DNA of 64,000 nucleotides from Balanoglossus misakiensis. Lineage: Eukaryota; Hemichordata. Under the pieces are notes generated by a model. That model was not told the DNA's origin, did no database searches, and was given only the letters and a program-made list of their open reading frames with translations. This document shows, one piece after another, positions 25,601 to 45,747 of the stretch; position 1 is the first letter of the stretch; each line of letters opens with the position of its first letter. A program made the translations under genes and the position numbers. The stretch spans positions 6,262,001 through 6,326,000 of the forward strand of contig CM082583.2 in NCBI GenBank assembly GCA_040954595.2. Direction: 5' to 3'.

Positions 25601-28600
25601 ATAACTAAGTAATGTAATCTGATCATGAAATAATATGGAGAATGATCAGAAAACAACTGGCACTCTAAGTAAGCAACACAAATCAATTGATGCAATGACA
25701 ACCAGTGACATTAACTCGGACACTCTGACATGGCAGGCGAGCTCTTACCCTGACAGCTGCAACTGATAAGGCTGATACTGTTGCAACTGTATGCTGTCCT
25801 GTGGTGATGGTCTCTGAGAAACGACGACTTCTGCTAGAAGCAGTATTCTCTCCTCCTGAGACGCTGTCTTGCTTGTATTGATGTATTTCACAAGATGCGA
25901 AAGCACCGTCTGAATGGACATGGGCAGAATTATGGTGAAAAGTAAGTCTGATAAGCCCATAAAAAACTGATTAATATGATGAGTGAAATGACAAAGGAAA
26001 ATATCACAGCATAAGTAATACATGTATGCCACCTAAACATCTTTTTCATGCAATAAAGAAATAACAACAGGACTTACTTCATCAAAGTCCTTTGATGAGA
26101 GTAGTTTCTTGGTAAAGCTGTGTATTTGCTGAAAACTGCAGTGTGAATGGCTGTACATCTGAAATCAGAAATGAATGTTAACACACCTCAAAATGTCATA
26201 TGTCTGTCGGTCTCCATGTCCGTTTATAGGGGTCAAAAAATACTAAACGCTATGATTGAGAAAATACAGAAATCATGTACACCGGGTGTCATGTACACTT
26301 ACCAGTGACAGTAGAGTTTCCGTTTCTGTACACGCCTGTGCTACTATGGCAACCACAACTTCCACTATGTCATCCAGAAGTACCACAGACAACTTTTCAC
26401 ATTTCAGCACTTCACAAAGCATCTGTAAGAAAAACGTTTAAGATAACTTTTATGAAACCAACTGTATTATTCAGTTATTCACATCCTGGTTTTGGGTTAT
26501 TTTCCACATTTCTGTTCATTGATCAATTTCGATGACTAACCTTGGTGACTTCAGCCTTGCACTGTTTATGTTGCAGCCACAGTTTGAACAGATGAAATAT
26601 TCCGTGTAGTTGGGTGTTGACATCATCAGCTGCAGTAGTATCTTCTATCTCTTTCTTGAGACATAGAGCTCTTTCCTGAATGAAGACAGTACAATATGCT
26701 TTTGTCATTCAATGTGTTATTACCACATTGAAAGATTATCTCATAAGGGTGCAAGCTATGGTAACATCTACTACATCTGCTACATCTGCTTATTATGCAA
26801 ATGTATATATATCATGTAGACCAATCAGAAACCTACCACCAAGACTGAAGACACAAAGGAGGTGTCATCTTTTGTTGTGTGTCCGGCCATCTTCAAAATG
26901 GTCTGTGACAGCACACTGCACACTACATCCTCCAAAATGGCTTCTGACGGATCTGTGAAGGCCAGCTTCTTCACTAAACTGTTGAAAAACTGTGAATGCA
27001 ACAACAATAACAGTACTGTATTCTAATGCAAGTTAGATAGTCAACATTATGAAAATCAGAATCAAATAATGATATGTACCATTCATTAATATTTTATCTA
27101 CATAAAGTGATAAAGGCAAGCACATGTACAATTTTTCTTGCAAATTCGTTCACTTATCTCCAAGTCTCAGTATATCAGTAACTTACTCTTTCAGCTGACG
27201 AATGGAACTGTCTCTTCACTCCTTTCATCACTTCAAACATCAATATACCAACTCCTTCGTGATACTGTCAACAAATGTTTCACAAATAAGTCATCTCCAA
27301 TCAGAAGCAGATTTGACCAATGGAGCAGATTCTCATCGCGAGAAATCCTTCCATTCATGGTAAAGCAGAAATTTCGAGAATTAAAACGAACATCAAGCTG
27401 GGTAAATCATTATACATCAATACAATAGCGCTATTTTAAATCCATGAATTCCTTGTTTAATTTTATTAAAGACAGTGCACTAGTGACACCCTTACCTCCG
27501 TCTTTGACTTCACATGTTGAAAAATAAAATTCAGGACTTCACCCGGTTCCCTCATCTTTCGAAGAAGAAAAGCCAGACTTTCTGCAGCAAAGTGGTGAAT
27601 GTATGTCTTCTTCTGGTTGCTAAGCAATGGTGCATAGTATCTAGAGGCAGATGTATGAAGAATTATTAGTTTACCACATTAGTTAGATGATGCTGGAACT
27701 TTTTATAATACATGTTGATTTGCTTCTCAAGGAACGGGAATACTCACAAGAAGACATCTTCAATGTCTTTGAGGAGGTATCGCCACAGAGACTTGATCAG
27801 ATAGCCAAGGCACTGGAACGCGTCCTCCAAGAGCTCAGTGTCTTGGGGGTGTTCATCCAGAAGAGTTACGATGATCTCAAAGAAGTCACGGAACACCTCG
27901 TAGAAATCTATCTGGATATCTTTGGCCAACTGCACCACTAGGCTAATAAAGCAGAGGTGAAAAAGAAAAAGAAAATTAGCAGATTTCTTCTGGCAGTGGC
28001 TGATAGGCAAATGGGAGAATGAACTGTCCTCTACAGCGGACCACCCCCTCAGTCTGAGATGCAATGGTTGATTCCACATTTTGTCAATTGTGCAATGTTT
28101 TTGGTCAAAGCATATATTTATCAGTAGTCATTCCAATGAATATAAAAATTAACCCTAGGAAGTGCTTTACATAAGCTTTGAGATTATCAGACCAATATCG
28201 GAATTATCTCCATAAATGGAGTTAACAAGTGACTGGCAGACAAGTCCCGATAATCCTAAACTCACTCTAATAAAGCCTTGAGTGCTAAGCTCTTCCTGAT
28301 CTGCAGATGTTTTTTCAGTGAGGCAATTATCTTCTCCTTGTGGTGTACAACTTGTGCATATGTTGAGATACCAAAGCGTAGTTCTTTGGAAAAGTTTACT
28401 GCAAGAAAAATGTATATGTGAAAAATGCATCAGAAAAATGATAAAACACATGTCTGCGTAATACATGCCTGTGTAGCAATTTCCCTTCTCACATTTTTCA
28501 AAATTAAAGTTAAACTTACCAAAATCATTAGTGCAGTCCAACTCTTGCCATTTGATAAAACCTTCCACAAAGTATGAATCACATTCCTGTGAAATAGAAC

Positions 28601-29442
28601 AACTCGCATTGTAAATGTTACATGATTGATCTCAACAATTACAATGATTTTCCAGAAAATGTTAAGGTTTACAGAATGATAAAGGGAACTTGCAAAAAAG
28701 TGAGAACTACAGCTTACCTCTAAATCAGTATGTTGTCTTCCTTTGCGGACCACATCAACATTTATCTGGGATATTCTTTCCGAAAATGTCTGGAACTGAA
28801 ACAATATCACAACATATATTAACTGTGATTCTTGTGCAAATTAGCCGAAACTGCGACATCAGAAATACACCCATTGCTAATCTGATGAACATAAGTATCA
28901 AGTTAATGCAACCTACCAACAGTGGTATGATATTTGCTATCCTAAAAACTAAAACAGTCTGAGGGAGTGGTATTTCAGGTGTGCAGTGAACATAGTGTGT
29001 CGTCTGCTAGCTGCGAGTCCGTAGCCCTACCACTTCCCCGTCTGACTTCCCAACAACCTACCAGACGAGGAAGGCTACGAACTCGCAGCAAGTCGTCTAG
29101 AAGGGCTGACGAATATAAGTGATTGCAGCGTTCCCATCAGTGTATGGCCACGGTGTGTGACATCAGGCGACACAGCCCCATGTCCGTTACTGGAAAGAGG
29201 ACACATTCTCGTGTCCATCACAGGGCAGACGACACAGCCTCGTGTCCATCACAGGGCAGACGACACAGCCTCGTGTCCATCACTGACACTGGACAGACGA
29301 CGCGACAACAGTCAACAGCCTGCTGTAGGATTTCCAGTCGTCGCGGTGTATGTTCAACGCTAAATTCATTGCCATGTGTAGTGCTTACCTTGAAACGATT
29401 AGTTCCCTTGTGATGTGAAGACTTGGACGTTCGTTTCATCAT
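10664..29442 (-). CDS. UTP20: UTP20, small-subunit processome component 20 (DRIM)
   Basis: Large HEAT-repeat scaffold protein of the nucleolar U3 snoRNP/SSU processome, needed for pre-18S rRNA processing. Colinear with human UTP20 (2,785 residues) from end to end. Start ATG 29442 (or 29439) in exon 29389-29442 (MMKRTSKSSHHKGTNRFK); next exons near 28720-28797 (FSERISQINVDVV), 28520-28588 (VEGFIKWQELD), 27751-27942 (VVQLAKDIQIDFYEVF). The DRIM-region core is at about 20.9-23.6 kb (SRILSPLFLEFIK, LRFLGGCHPTELTHF, VVWPVIEKLP). Later landmarks: HNCFY-like VPVMNNCFY at 19.3 kb, RALRRLVEKCQQ at 18.5 kb, MVRLLLALP at 17.4 kb, YDIYQIIGKYIS at 16.3 kb, SFVEEDIYDNSRQSTAF at 14.4 kb. Final exons 11516-11786, 11025-11170 and 10664-10789; the last is a Lys/Arg-rich tail (ARKKMKKHLGKREAKKRK). 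Roughly 55-60 exons. No frame break noticed in the exons checked. Divergent from SUPT7L. Confidence 0.96.
16562..16622 (+). repeat. Dispersed repeat, copy 1 of 2 (UTP20 intron)
   Basis: About 61 bp nearly identical to 52973-53034: starts ACCATATGAGATTTT, continues CTCACTTAGGTAGCAAAAA and ends CTATTTAAGGTAGCAAGAATT (split here for length). Only a few substitutions separate the copies. Probably the remnant of a transposable element; class unknown. Confidence 0.8.
16971..17008 (+). repeat. CA/CATA microsatellite in UTP20 intron
   Basis: (CA)n followed by (CATA)n, between exons encoded at about 16.7-16.8 and 17.1-17.2 kb. Confidence 0.9.
18243..18317 (-). repeat. Copy B of the 97-bp element family, one end truncated
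   Basis: On the - strand it begins ATTTAACCCTTTCACC, then ACCATGGTTCGGTCCAAACC, CATTGCTTTCTG and AAGGTTGGACCTCTA, parallel to the complete copy at 37727-37823. It lacks the last 20 or so bases and ends in a small palindrome CCTCTATTTAGAGG. It lies in the UTP20 intron immediately beside the exon at about 18331-18602. Confidence 0.85.
29010..29089 (+). repeat. Fold-back hairpin in UTP20 intron 1
   Basis: GCTGCGAGTCCGTAGCC at 29010-29026 faces its reverse complement (16 of 17 bases) at 29073-29089. Inside it, CTTCCCCGTCTG pairs with CAGACGAGGAAG after a small bulge, giving a stem of close to 30 pairs and a loop of under 20 bases. Could be a small fold-back element or a structured intronic RNA. 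Confidence 0.75.
29167..29305 (+). repeat. 31-bp minisatellite in UTP20 intron 1
   Basis: Two identical 31-bp units occupy 29210-29240 and 29241-29271; each begins CGTGTCCATCACAGGG and ends ACACAGCCT. Degenerate units flank them on both sides, giving about four copies. Confidence 0.85.
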
Positions 29443-29910
29443 CTTGGCACGGAATATTTGATAACGCTTTTAAAAACCAAATCAACTACACGTGTAGGTC
29501 GCCATTTTGATTTTGAACCCCCTATCTTGGCAATAATTGTCACAGAGATAACTATTGACAGTGGAAACGGAATACGAATCGGAGAATTATGTTTCTCATT
29601 ATCGCGTTGCCCATGTTATCTGCGCTTTTCACTTTCTGATTGTTTATAAACATTATAATTTATGTTATAAGTACACTATTAAGTTAAATCCCTTGCATGT
29701 CTAGGCAAACCACAACAAGAGAAAGCCCGAGTTTGTCAGATCTGAAATCACATTCTGACTCTGTTTCTAGCTGTATAGTCCCCAATGTTGACAATCCCGT
29801 CGGCGAGAAAAATCATCTGCGAGCTGCTGGTCAGTTACTCACTCTTTACTTCGTTGGCGAGGTGAAACTACGGCTTTATATACTCGCAAGTTCGGCACTT
29901 GCAACGTAGA
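29443..29910. promoter_or_regulatory. Divergent promoter between UTP20 and SUPT7L
   Basis: The two start codons are 468 bp apart and point away from each other, so one compact region must hold both promoters unless untranslated exons extend further. No TATA box is evident for either. A YY1-like motif (CGCCATTTT, i.e. AAAATGGCG on the - strand) sits at 29500-29508, at the position where such motifs occur just downstream of starts in the UTP20 direction. Confidence 0.65.
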
Positions 29911-32674
29911 ATGGCTTCTCGATGGGGAGATCTGCCCGGACCGCTGACATCGGCGCCTGTCGTCGAGCGTGAGGTGGAACTGCCGTTTGTCCAACCCCAA
30001 CCAATGGAGATAGAAGCACCTCGATTGCACCAGCCATCTTCACAACAGAGAGCTACAGTTACGCAGTGAGTAAACGTTCTGTACGTTTTGACGGTTGGAT
30101 GAATAAGATGTAGGCGTATCCATCAGATGTGGTCATCTAGACATCCACATTTTAAGAGAGAATGAGGCATTGATGGGAATTGACGTGTTGTTTACAAACA
30201 ATCATCTGACATTTCTGAATGTTACTTTCAGATTACCAGCTGAGCTGTGCCAACAAGACCCTATCAGTATCCACACAATACAACTACTTAAACACAACAG
30301 AAAAATCCGATCTATGATTTCACAGCACCACCACCATCACCACCATCATGATCATGTATGTGTTTCATTTCTTTAATTTTAAACAATTGCTACAAGTGTT
30401 ACAATGTTACTTGTAAGTGAAAAAATAATTTAATATTTAGTTTTGATGCTTTCAGATTGCATTGTATGTGTGTTTTTCTATTGAATTTCAGAAATCCACA
30501 GAAAAAGAATTATCTAGGCTGCCAAGTTTACCCACACTCCCTCCTACAAACAGATCAGCAAGGTCGTGGTATGTATTAATTAAAAGTACATAATCTGCAA
30601 TGGTTGTGTGTCTGCATCTTTCTTGTAAATTTCCTAAAGAATCACACAAACTGACAAATTAGAAGAAAAAAATCATTATATTTCATTCATGAAACTAATT
30701 GTCCAGTTAGGTGGATCATGTTTTCATTGTTTTGTTTTGCCCTTTTCAGGGAGAACAATGACAGGTTACAGATTGATAACATTGAACTTGATGATGCATC
30801 AGTACGGCAGTTGACAAGAAGAGCTGTTGCTACGATCTGTGCACATGCAGGATTTGAAAGTGAGTGTTATCCACTAGTACTTGAGTCACTGTGCTTCCTA
30901 AGAAACAGTGACTGTCAGATATTTTACTCAGAGAATTAGATACAGGAGTCTTGAATCAACATCATGTGAGAATGAAAAGTTTAAATTGGAATTTTGCCAC
31001 ACTTGCCGCATTTCAAGCTCTGAGACAAGGAAATTCACTCCTAAGTCTAACCACACCTTACAAATCATTGTTCTCTATTTATCTTTTGCTTGAGATCATC
31101 AGGCCAATGTTAATTCTTTTTAATGTTTTGCAGATTGTCAAGAATCGGTACTTGAAACGTTGACAGATGCTTTGAGTGATTACAATCAGAAAGTGTGCCA
31201 ACTCCTGAGGTTAGGGGTAGACAGGGAAGCGACAATGGGCACCACTGGCTTTCAGGTAGGTTGTAGGTCATGGATCAGCAGTCATGGCAAGGACGTATTT
31301 TTTGCTTCTCTTTCATTCCGTTGTTATCCATCATCCAGTAGGCACAGTGCCAGGTTGCAGAATGAGAGTCTCAAATTCAATTGACAATTCATTGTCTTGA
31401 TTTCAGGACGTGCTGCAGCAAGTTTTCCATGAAATTGGCATCAGTAGTTTCAAAACTCTTCAAGTATTCTGGGAAACCAGGATCAGGAATTATCATAAAT
31501 TGGTCCACAGTCGTGCGCTCACACTGAGACAGGAATATGAAAAACACCGGGTATGTAACAGACATTTCACATACTGAATACTAGTATTCTGTGCAGTAAA
31601 GAACATCATAAGATGTAAGAATTTGCATGTGAAGTCCGTCTTGAAGCTGTTCAACTTGACTAAAGCCATACCCATCGAAACTTTCCATACTCTGGAGTTA
31701 TTTATCTCCTTGTCAAATTGTAAACATAGTATTTCTCTGTTCAGTGGCAGTGCCTCATTATTTGGTAATCTTGTTTATTAAAAAATGTTGTTTTTATCAT
31801 CATTGATTCCATTATTCAGAATCCAAAAGGCAGGAACATTGAAGACCACAGTGATGTCAGGTATGTGTGCCTCATTTCCTTATAGGTCTGTATTTGTTAA
31901 TGTTGGCATTTTTATAGGTTTTTGTCAGTGGATGGAACTGTTTATTTGAAAACAAACGTCTGTGCCTGAAGAAATATACCAGTTTATCTAGATGAGAGCG
32001 CCCTCAAGCCGTGGTAGCTTAATTTCAAAATGGGAGGGTGGTAAAGTGCGCCATCATTCAACAGTCTTTTCATTGACTTCTCTCCCCAACAGAATTAAAG
32101 AAGAGCCCGTCTCGGAGATCCACTTCCCGCTCGGCGACAGCGAAGTTCAAGAACCCGGCGAAAATTTACTCGATTTACACAGCATCAACAGCGCTCTGGA
32201 TCTGGAGGAGTCGTCGTGTTCCAGCAACGTCACCGATCCCGACTCGCCCCAGTGGTCGCTCTCCTACATCAAGACAGAGGCGCAAGATCGGGTGTCTGCA
32301 CTGGAGTCCCTAAGTGAGAGTGTTGTGGAGCAACAGGACTACCCAGCGCAGGTAAAATTTAGCAGTGGTCAGGGTGGGTAATTTGGGTGGCCCCTCGCAG
32401 AATCATACAATGTATATGTGATGGAACGTCAAACTGTTTAATGTACCCGAGCATCATCCCAGACTCTCGCACACATGAGTGTTTGACAACCCAGTCTCTT
32501 TGATGCCAAAAGTCAGATAGTTAGTGGCTCTGTTGCTAACTCGCTGTTATTCCCCAAGTTTTTTTCTGCGTAATAATACTGTTCTCTCCTTTCATTTCTC
32601 CTTTACAGAATGATGGCGAGAGCAAAGATGACATCAAAAAATCCGAGACTTTGTCTCCACTTGCAGAAAGTTAG
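29911..32674 (+). CDS. SUPT7L: SUPT7L / STAF65-gamma, SAGA (STAGA) complex subunit, 9 exons
   Basis: Histone-fold subunit of the SAGA/STAGA histone acetyltransferase coactivator; its bromodomain-associated histone fold pairs with a TAF10-type partner. Exons 29911-30065, 30232-30355, 30492-30568, 30750-30859, 31134-31255, 31407-31550, 31820-31860, 32093-32351, 32609-32674 total 1,098 nt, 365 residues (human 414). Seen: N-terminal RWGDLPG; SIHTIQLLKHNRKIR, matching human LTIHTIQLIQHNRRLR; the histone fold QLTRRAVATICAHAGF, then ESVLETLTDAL, KVCQLLRLGVDREA and VLQQVFHEIGI; a C-terminal disordered part with IKEEPVSEI and IKTE, both sumoylation-type sites. All phases agree. Oddity: exon 2 ends in eight consecutive His residues. 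The C-terminus is shorter than in human. Confidence 0.95.
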
Positions 32675-34936
32675 CATACACTGGGATAATAATTTCATAA
32701 TTCCACACGTACATACTCACAGTGACAGCGTGATACCTGCTGGTTTTTTTAAAGGCTTGTTCTCACCTTACCATAGTATCAGGAGATGGAGATGACTTTT
32801 CAGAACTAAGGACTGAATCTTCACAGCCTTTCTCGAACTGTCTAAACTCAGAATCACAAGCTGTAATCTTTGAACAAATATGATTGTAAAATATGGTGTA
32901 TCATGATTATAATTTGAGGCTGAAATAAAGCGACTTCTTGCCATATCATGTAAAAGGAAAGTAAAGTTCATTAACTCGGGATAGACAATGGCAAGGGAGA
33001 GAAAACAAGAGACCGTGACAAAGAAAGTAGTGACCCTTAACTTTTATTATCCTTCATGATATTGATGAAATGCCATGTGTCTACATCCAGTTTGTAATGA
33101 AAACAAAGCTGAAACTTGCAGAATGTTTTAATGTAATGGTTGTAATAAATATCTACGTGTTACAAAGGTAAGGTTGAAAGTTGGCCTCTGTCGAAGATTG
33201 TCATCTTGAAGTAAATTACATCTAAAACTGTTATCACTATCAAAGTGTGAACATCAAACGGGGAATTCAACTTTTAATCAGACATTTAGTATATTGCATT
33301 TGTACAATCGTGATAGCTAGCTATCTCAACTTGGGCTTTCAAAAAGTAAACGCCAATGTTGGAAATGTTGCAGGAGATACCTTCTCCCCCAAATAGTATT
33401 CTTCATTAATTTTAAAAGGTCAGTCGCATTACCCCATAAATTGAATAAATCCATTTCTACTTCACTGCGTGGGCTAGCTTTAATTGGTACCTAGTTATTA
33501 TTTCTAGAAATCAATGAGGGCTAAAGATGGGATGACTGCTAACAGGTAGTTGTCATGGTAATATGTTATTGCATTGTTGTGTAAATAAAACACTGAAGAT
33601 TGATAGACATGCTCTTCTATGTTTTTCTGTGTGGATTTATACAGCCACATACAATCTTCATCTATGATATGGTGTACACAACTACATGTTGCAGAAGTAT
33701 GAACAAATAACTTATGAATAACAACCAATAAAGCTACCGGCATGTAGTTACATGTAATAGCAAATACTAGTAAATCTGGATACTGCTTTTGTAATTTGTA
33801 GGTAATTTCTCTTTCGAAGAGATCTTGAATGCCCCTTGAACGAAACGTCTTTTTTTTGTCCTTTTGAAAAAAGAAATTGTAAACAGTGTGAAAAGTGCAC
33901 ATCACCAGCTGGTCCTGCATGAGGATGCGTTCAAGTACAAAGAATGAAATGTTCCAGTCAAAATTAAGGACTGTCACTACTTGTTCTCCACATCAAAATT
34001 TCACATTGCAACAAATACGGAACTTCACAGACCAGTTTGAATTTGCCAAATGTTTACAGAAATAAGTGCCACAGAAAATGCAATCAGAGAAGTAATAGAC
34101 TGTGCTTCCAAATCGAGAAAAGAATCTTTGTATAAGAGCCAAAAGTGCAATCGATATTTTTTTTTCATTTTCCCTTTTTTCTTACCATCAAAAAGTCCCC
34201 GTCCATAAATTCAACTGGCTGAAAATTTCTTAGCTGTCAACCTACTGTTTACCATCCAGGGGCCTTGGTGATCTTTACATGCCTTAACATTATAGAAAAA
34301 GTATCAAAAATTTTGCCCTGAGCGGAAATTTCATTTGGAAGAATTAAAATTGTGTGAAGTTGTAGGTCTAAAAGGGTGTGTTCTGGTGGCCACCAGGGGT
34401 TCCCATAATATGTACGCAGAGTGTGATGATGCAAAATTGGTGGTGTTTTCACGATCAAGCAGACAGGCTTACAGGTTAGCTCCTTCAGCGTATCCTAAGA
34501 CACTCTTGTCAAAGACAACATCTTTGCTGACTGTTCTAAATCCAAGAACTCCCCTTTGCTGCTGAAAACACTTCACAACATCACACTCGTGTCAAAGCAC
34601 TCTAGTAGCTGTGGCGCATATTTGCATGAACAGAAGAAAATGGAATTCATAAATGGATGACATAAATCAAAATTCAAATCAGTCGATGTAAGCTTGAATA
34701 AAAATTATTACTTCAAAACAAATATGCTGACTGCCGTTTATAACCTCCCACACAACTGTATACCTTATATTAAACCACAACAATAATTATCAGTTAATAA
34801 TCCTACGCTACTTAATAATTACGACAGCGTCTTTAATTTACATGTACCAATTATACAAAAGTAGAGGGCAATGGGAGTGTTGTCTCTCATCAACACGTGC
34901 GTGCTCTGCTCTGAGAGATTTGATTCAAGCGCCATC
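32675..34936. other. Convergent intergenic region, SUPT7L and REEP5-like 3' ends
   Basis: No gene supported. It should contain the 3' UTR of SUPT7L, for which an AATAAA at 32924-32929 is a good poly(A) candidate about 250 bp past the stop, and the 3' UTR of the REEP gene on the other strand. The 157-codon reading frame around 33.5-34.0 kb on the - strand has AT-driven composition and no recognisable domain. Confidence 0.6.
32924..32929 (+). other. Candidate poly(A) signal of SUPT7L
   Basis: Canonical AATAAA, about 250 bp after the SUPT7L stop codon. A second AATAAA-like site lies near 33145. Confidence 0.5.
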
Positions 34937-43666
<8,730 letters not shown>

Positions 43667-45747
43667 AGTGATATGGTCTTCTGTACGGATGTCGATTTCA
43701 CCTGCAGCTGCTGCGTACCTGACCTATGTCGATTTCTACTGAAATCCTACAGCTAGAGAACGCATGCGCGCGCTCTCCCCTCCCTTTGATCGTTGATACT
43801 TTACTCCAACGGTATGGTGGCGCGCTACAGCTTCAAGCTTTACCTTGGGCCCTACAAATACCAGAAATAATCATCATTATCATCATCACCGATAGACCAC
43901 ACACTTACACTTTAGTCATCATGTCATTCTTTGTTCTATACTGAAATGTTTGTCAAATAAATTTCTCAGATTAATAATCCCCAGGTGGTTGGGGTGGGTA
44001 GGCCCTCCAGCTAAATTTGTGGGCAATTTCACATGAAAGAATGAAGGAAACTCAGTGAACCATACCAAAATATACCATAAAGTCTGGTTAAAAGTTCACT
44101 TGTCAACAATAAGATTGTCCATCAGTCTGCCTCTTCCTCTCTCACAAGCTTTAGGGGGAACAATAAAGTATAGTCAAACACCAAAGAAGAGGAGTCAAAT
44201 GCTTTTAACATCATAGTCGCATCGATCAACTGTATTTGGAGTTGCTTATTAACATAAATATTTGCATCTTGAAATTTCAATACACATGAGTTCACAACAC
44301 AAAACTACCAGTCACCCTTCATGTCACACCAAACAATGAGAAAAGAAAGAGCAAAGAACAACACATTTGTTTCCCCAGCAGGGTTAATGTTTACTAGAAT
44401 CACAGCACCAAGTATCACTAAACGGTCGACGGTTTCACTTGACATCTGATTATAAAACACCAATGCAACGCTACACGAAAAAATGCACTTGTTTATTCTT
44501 TTAAAAGACTACAGCAGTCATGTTTGAGTTAAACGATAATATTGTGAACACTCTTCGAAGGATTACGAGTTCAATTGCAACTTCAATGCTCATACGAAAA
44601 AAATATAGATAATAACAGAAAAGAAGAAAGAAAACAACACATGTGCACAAATATATTGGTATGCTGGGTTAAACGGTCCAGTTCTGAGCTGCTTTTGAAC
44701 GATCCTCTTTCACTTTGAAAAATTTAAACCTGTTAAAACATTCGCGTCTGTGGTATGTATCAGGGTACTCTCTCTTCAGTTACACTTGCAATTCACACTT
44801 GCAATCTTCTGAAGCCATGTTCTCCCCAATAATTTCTGACTTTACTAATATACATAACAATACATGAATTGTTATTCTAATAAACTTCTATTTTTTCCAG
44901 AAAATTTAGGGTAGTGGCCTCTACCCCTTGTCTGCTCTCCGTCTCTGGGGGGAGAAAACACTGTCATATGGGGGATATATGCCTCTCTCCACTTCACAAA
45001 TATTTAAAGATGTGACGTCAATACAATTTGCCACAGGGCGGTGGACGTCAAAAAAGACTGGATGTATAATCACGTGAGAAATCCTTGGCTGTTAATTTAT
45101 TAGTCGAGTATTAATCTTACGAACGTATGGTAATTTTTTGAAATGACCAACTTGGACTAAACTGGGAAAAATCCTCTAGAGGCATGCGTAATGAAGATCT
45201 GAATGGTGGCACTGGTGGCAAAAAATACAAGACAACTTAGAAAGCAGTAACTGTGTCAAGTCAAAATATTTATGCGAAATCCCTATCAAAACACATGATC
45301 TGTAATCTACTGTACCCCAAATATTTAAAAAAGCTATCCCTTTTTTTTCACTTCTGCTTCAGGTGGTGAACAGGTACACTGCACGTATAAAGCATGTACA
45401 TGCACGTAATCTGGGATGGTCAATGTCAGCTGAAGGTCCCAAGCATAAACAGTCAAAAGCAATACATGTATTATTATCAAAAAATTGTCCTCATTTAAAT
45501 AGTTATCCTCCGAATGCTGTTCTCCCGAAAAAACAACACACGCAACAACAAGAAAAAATGTCTCGTCCTTTCACTGAGATTGCAATCACGTGTCATTTGT
45601 TGTCTTCGGAACTGTGCGATCCAAGAGCAAGTTCAAGGACAAGGGCATCCAGTTTTATGCCAGAACCAGGGGGGATTATCACAAAAAAAAAGAGAGAGAG
45701 AAAAGAAATCCTCCGTGGCGCGGTTTTTGTCTCCGAGATCAGCTGTA
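43667..45747. other. Intergenic: REEP 5' side and UBE2R2-like 3' UTR
   Basis: No gene supported. The right-hand part should be the 3' UTR of the UBE2R2-like gene. Just upstream of the REEP start, 43760-43772 holds CGCATGCGCGCG, close to the NRF-1 consensus and a plausible promoter site. Confidence 0.55.
43760..43772 (-). promoter_or_regulatory. NRF-1-like site upstream of REEP
   Basis: CGCGCATGCGTT on the - strand, about 95-105 bp upstream of the REEP start codon; one or two bases off the YGCGCAYGCGCR consensus. Inferred from sequence only. Confidence 0.4.

Noticed and set aside
33504-33977. 157-codon - strand open frame in the SUPT7L/REEP gap
   Set aside because: AT-driven composition, no domain, no splice partners; falls in expected 3' UTR sequence.
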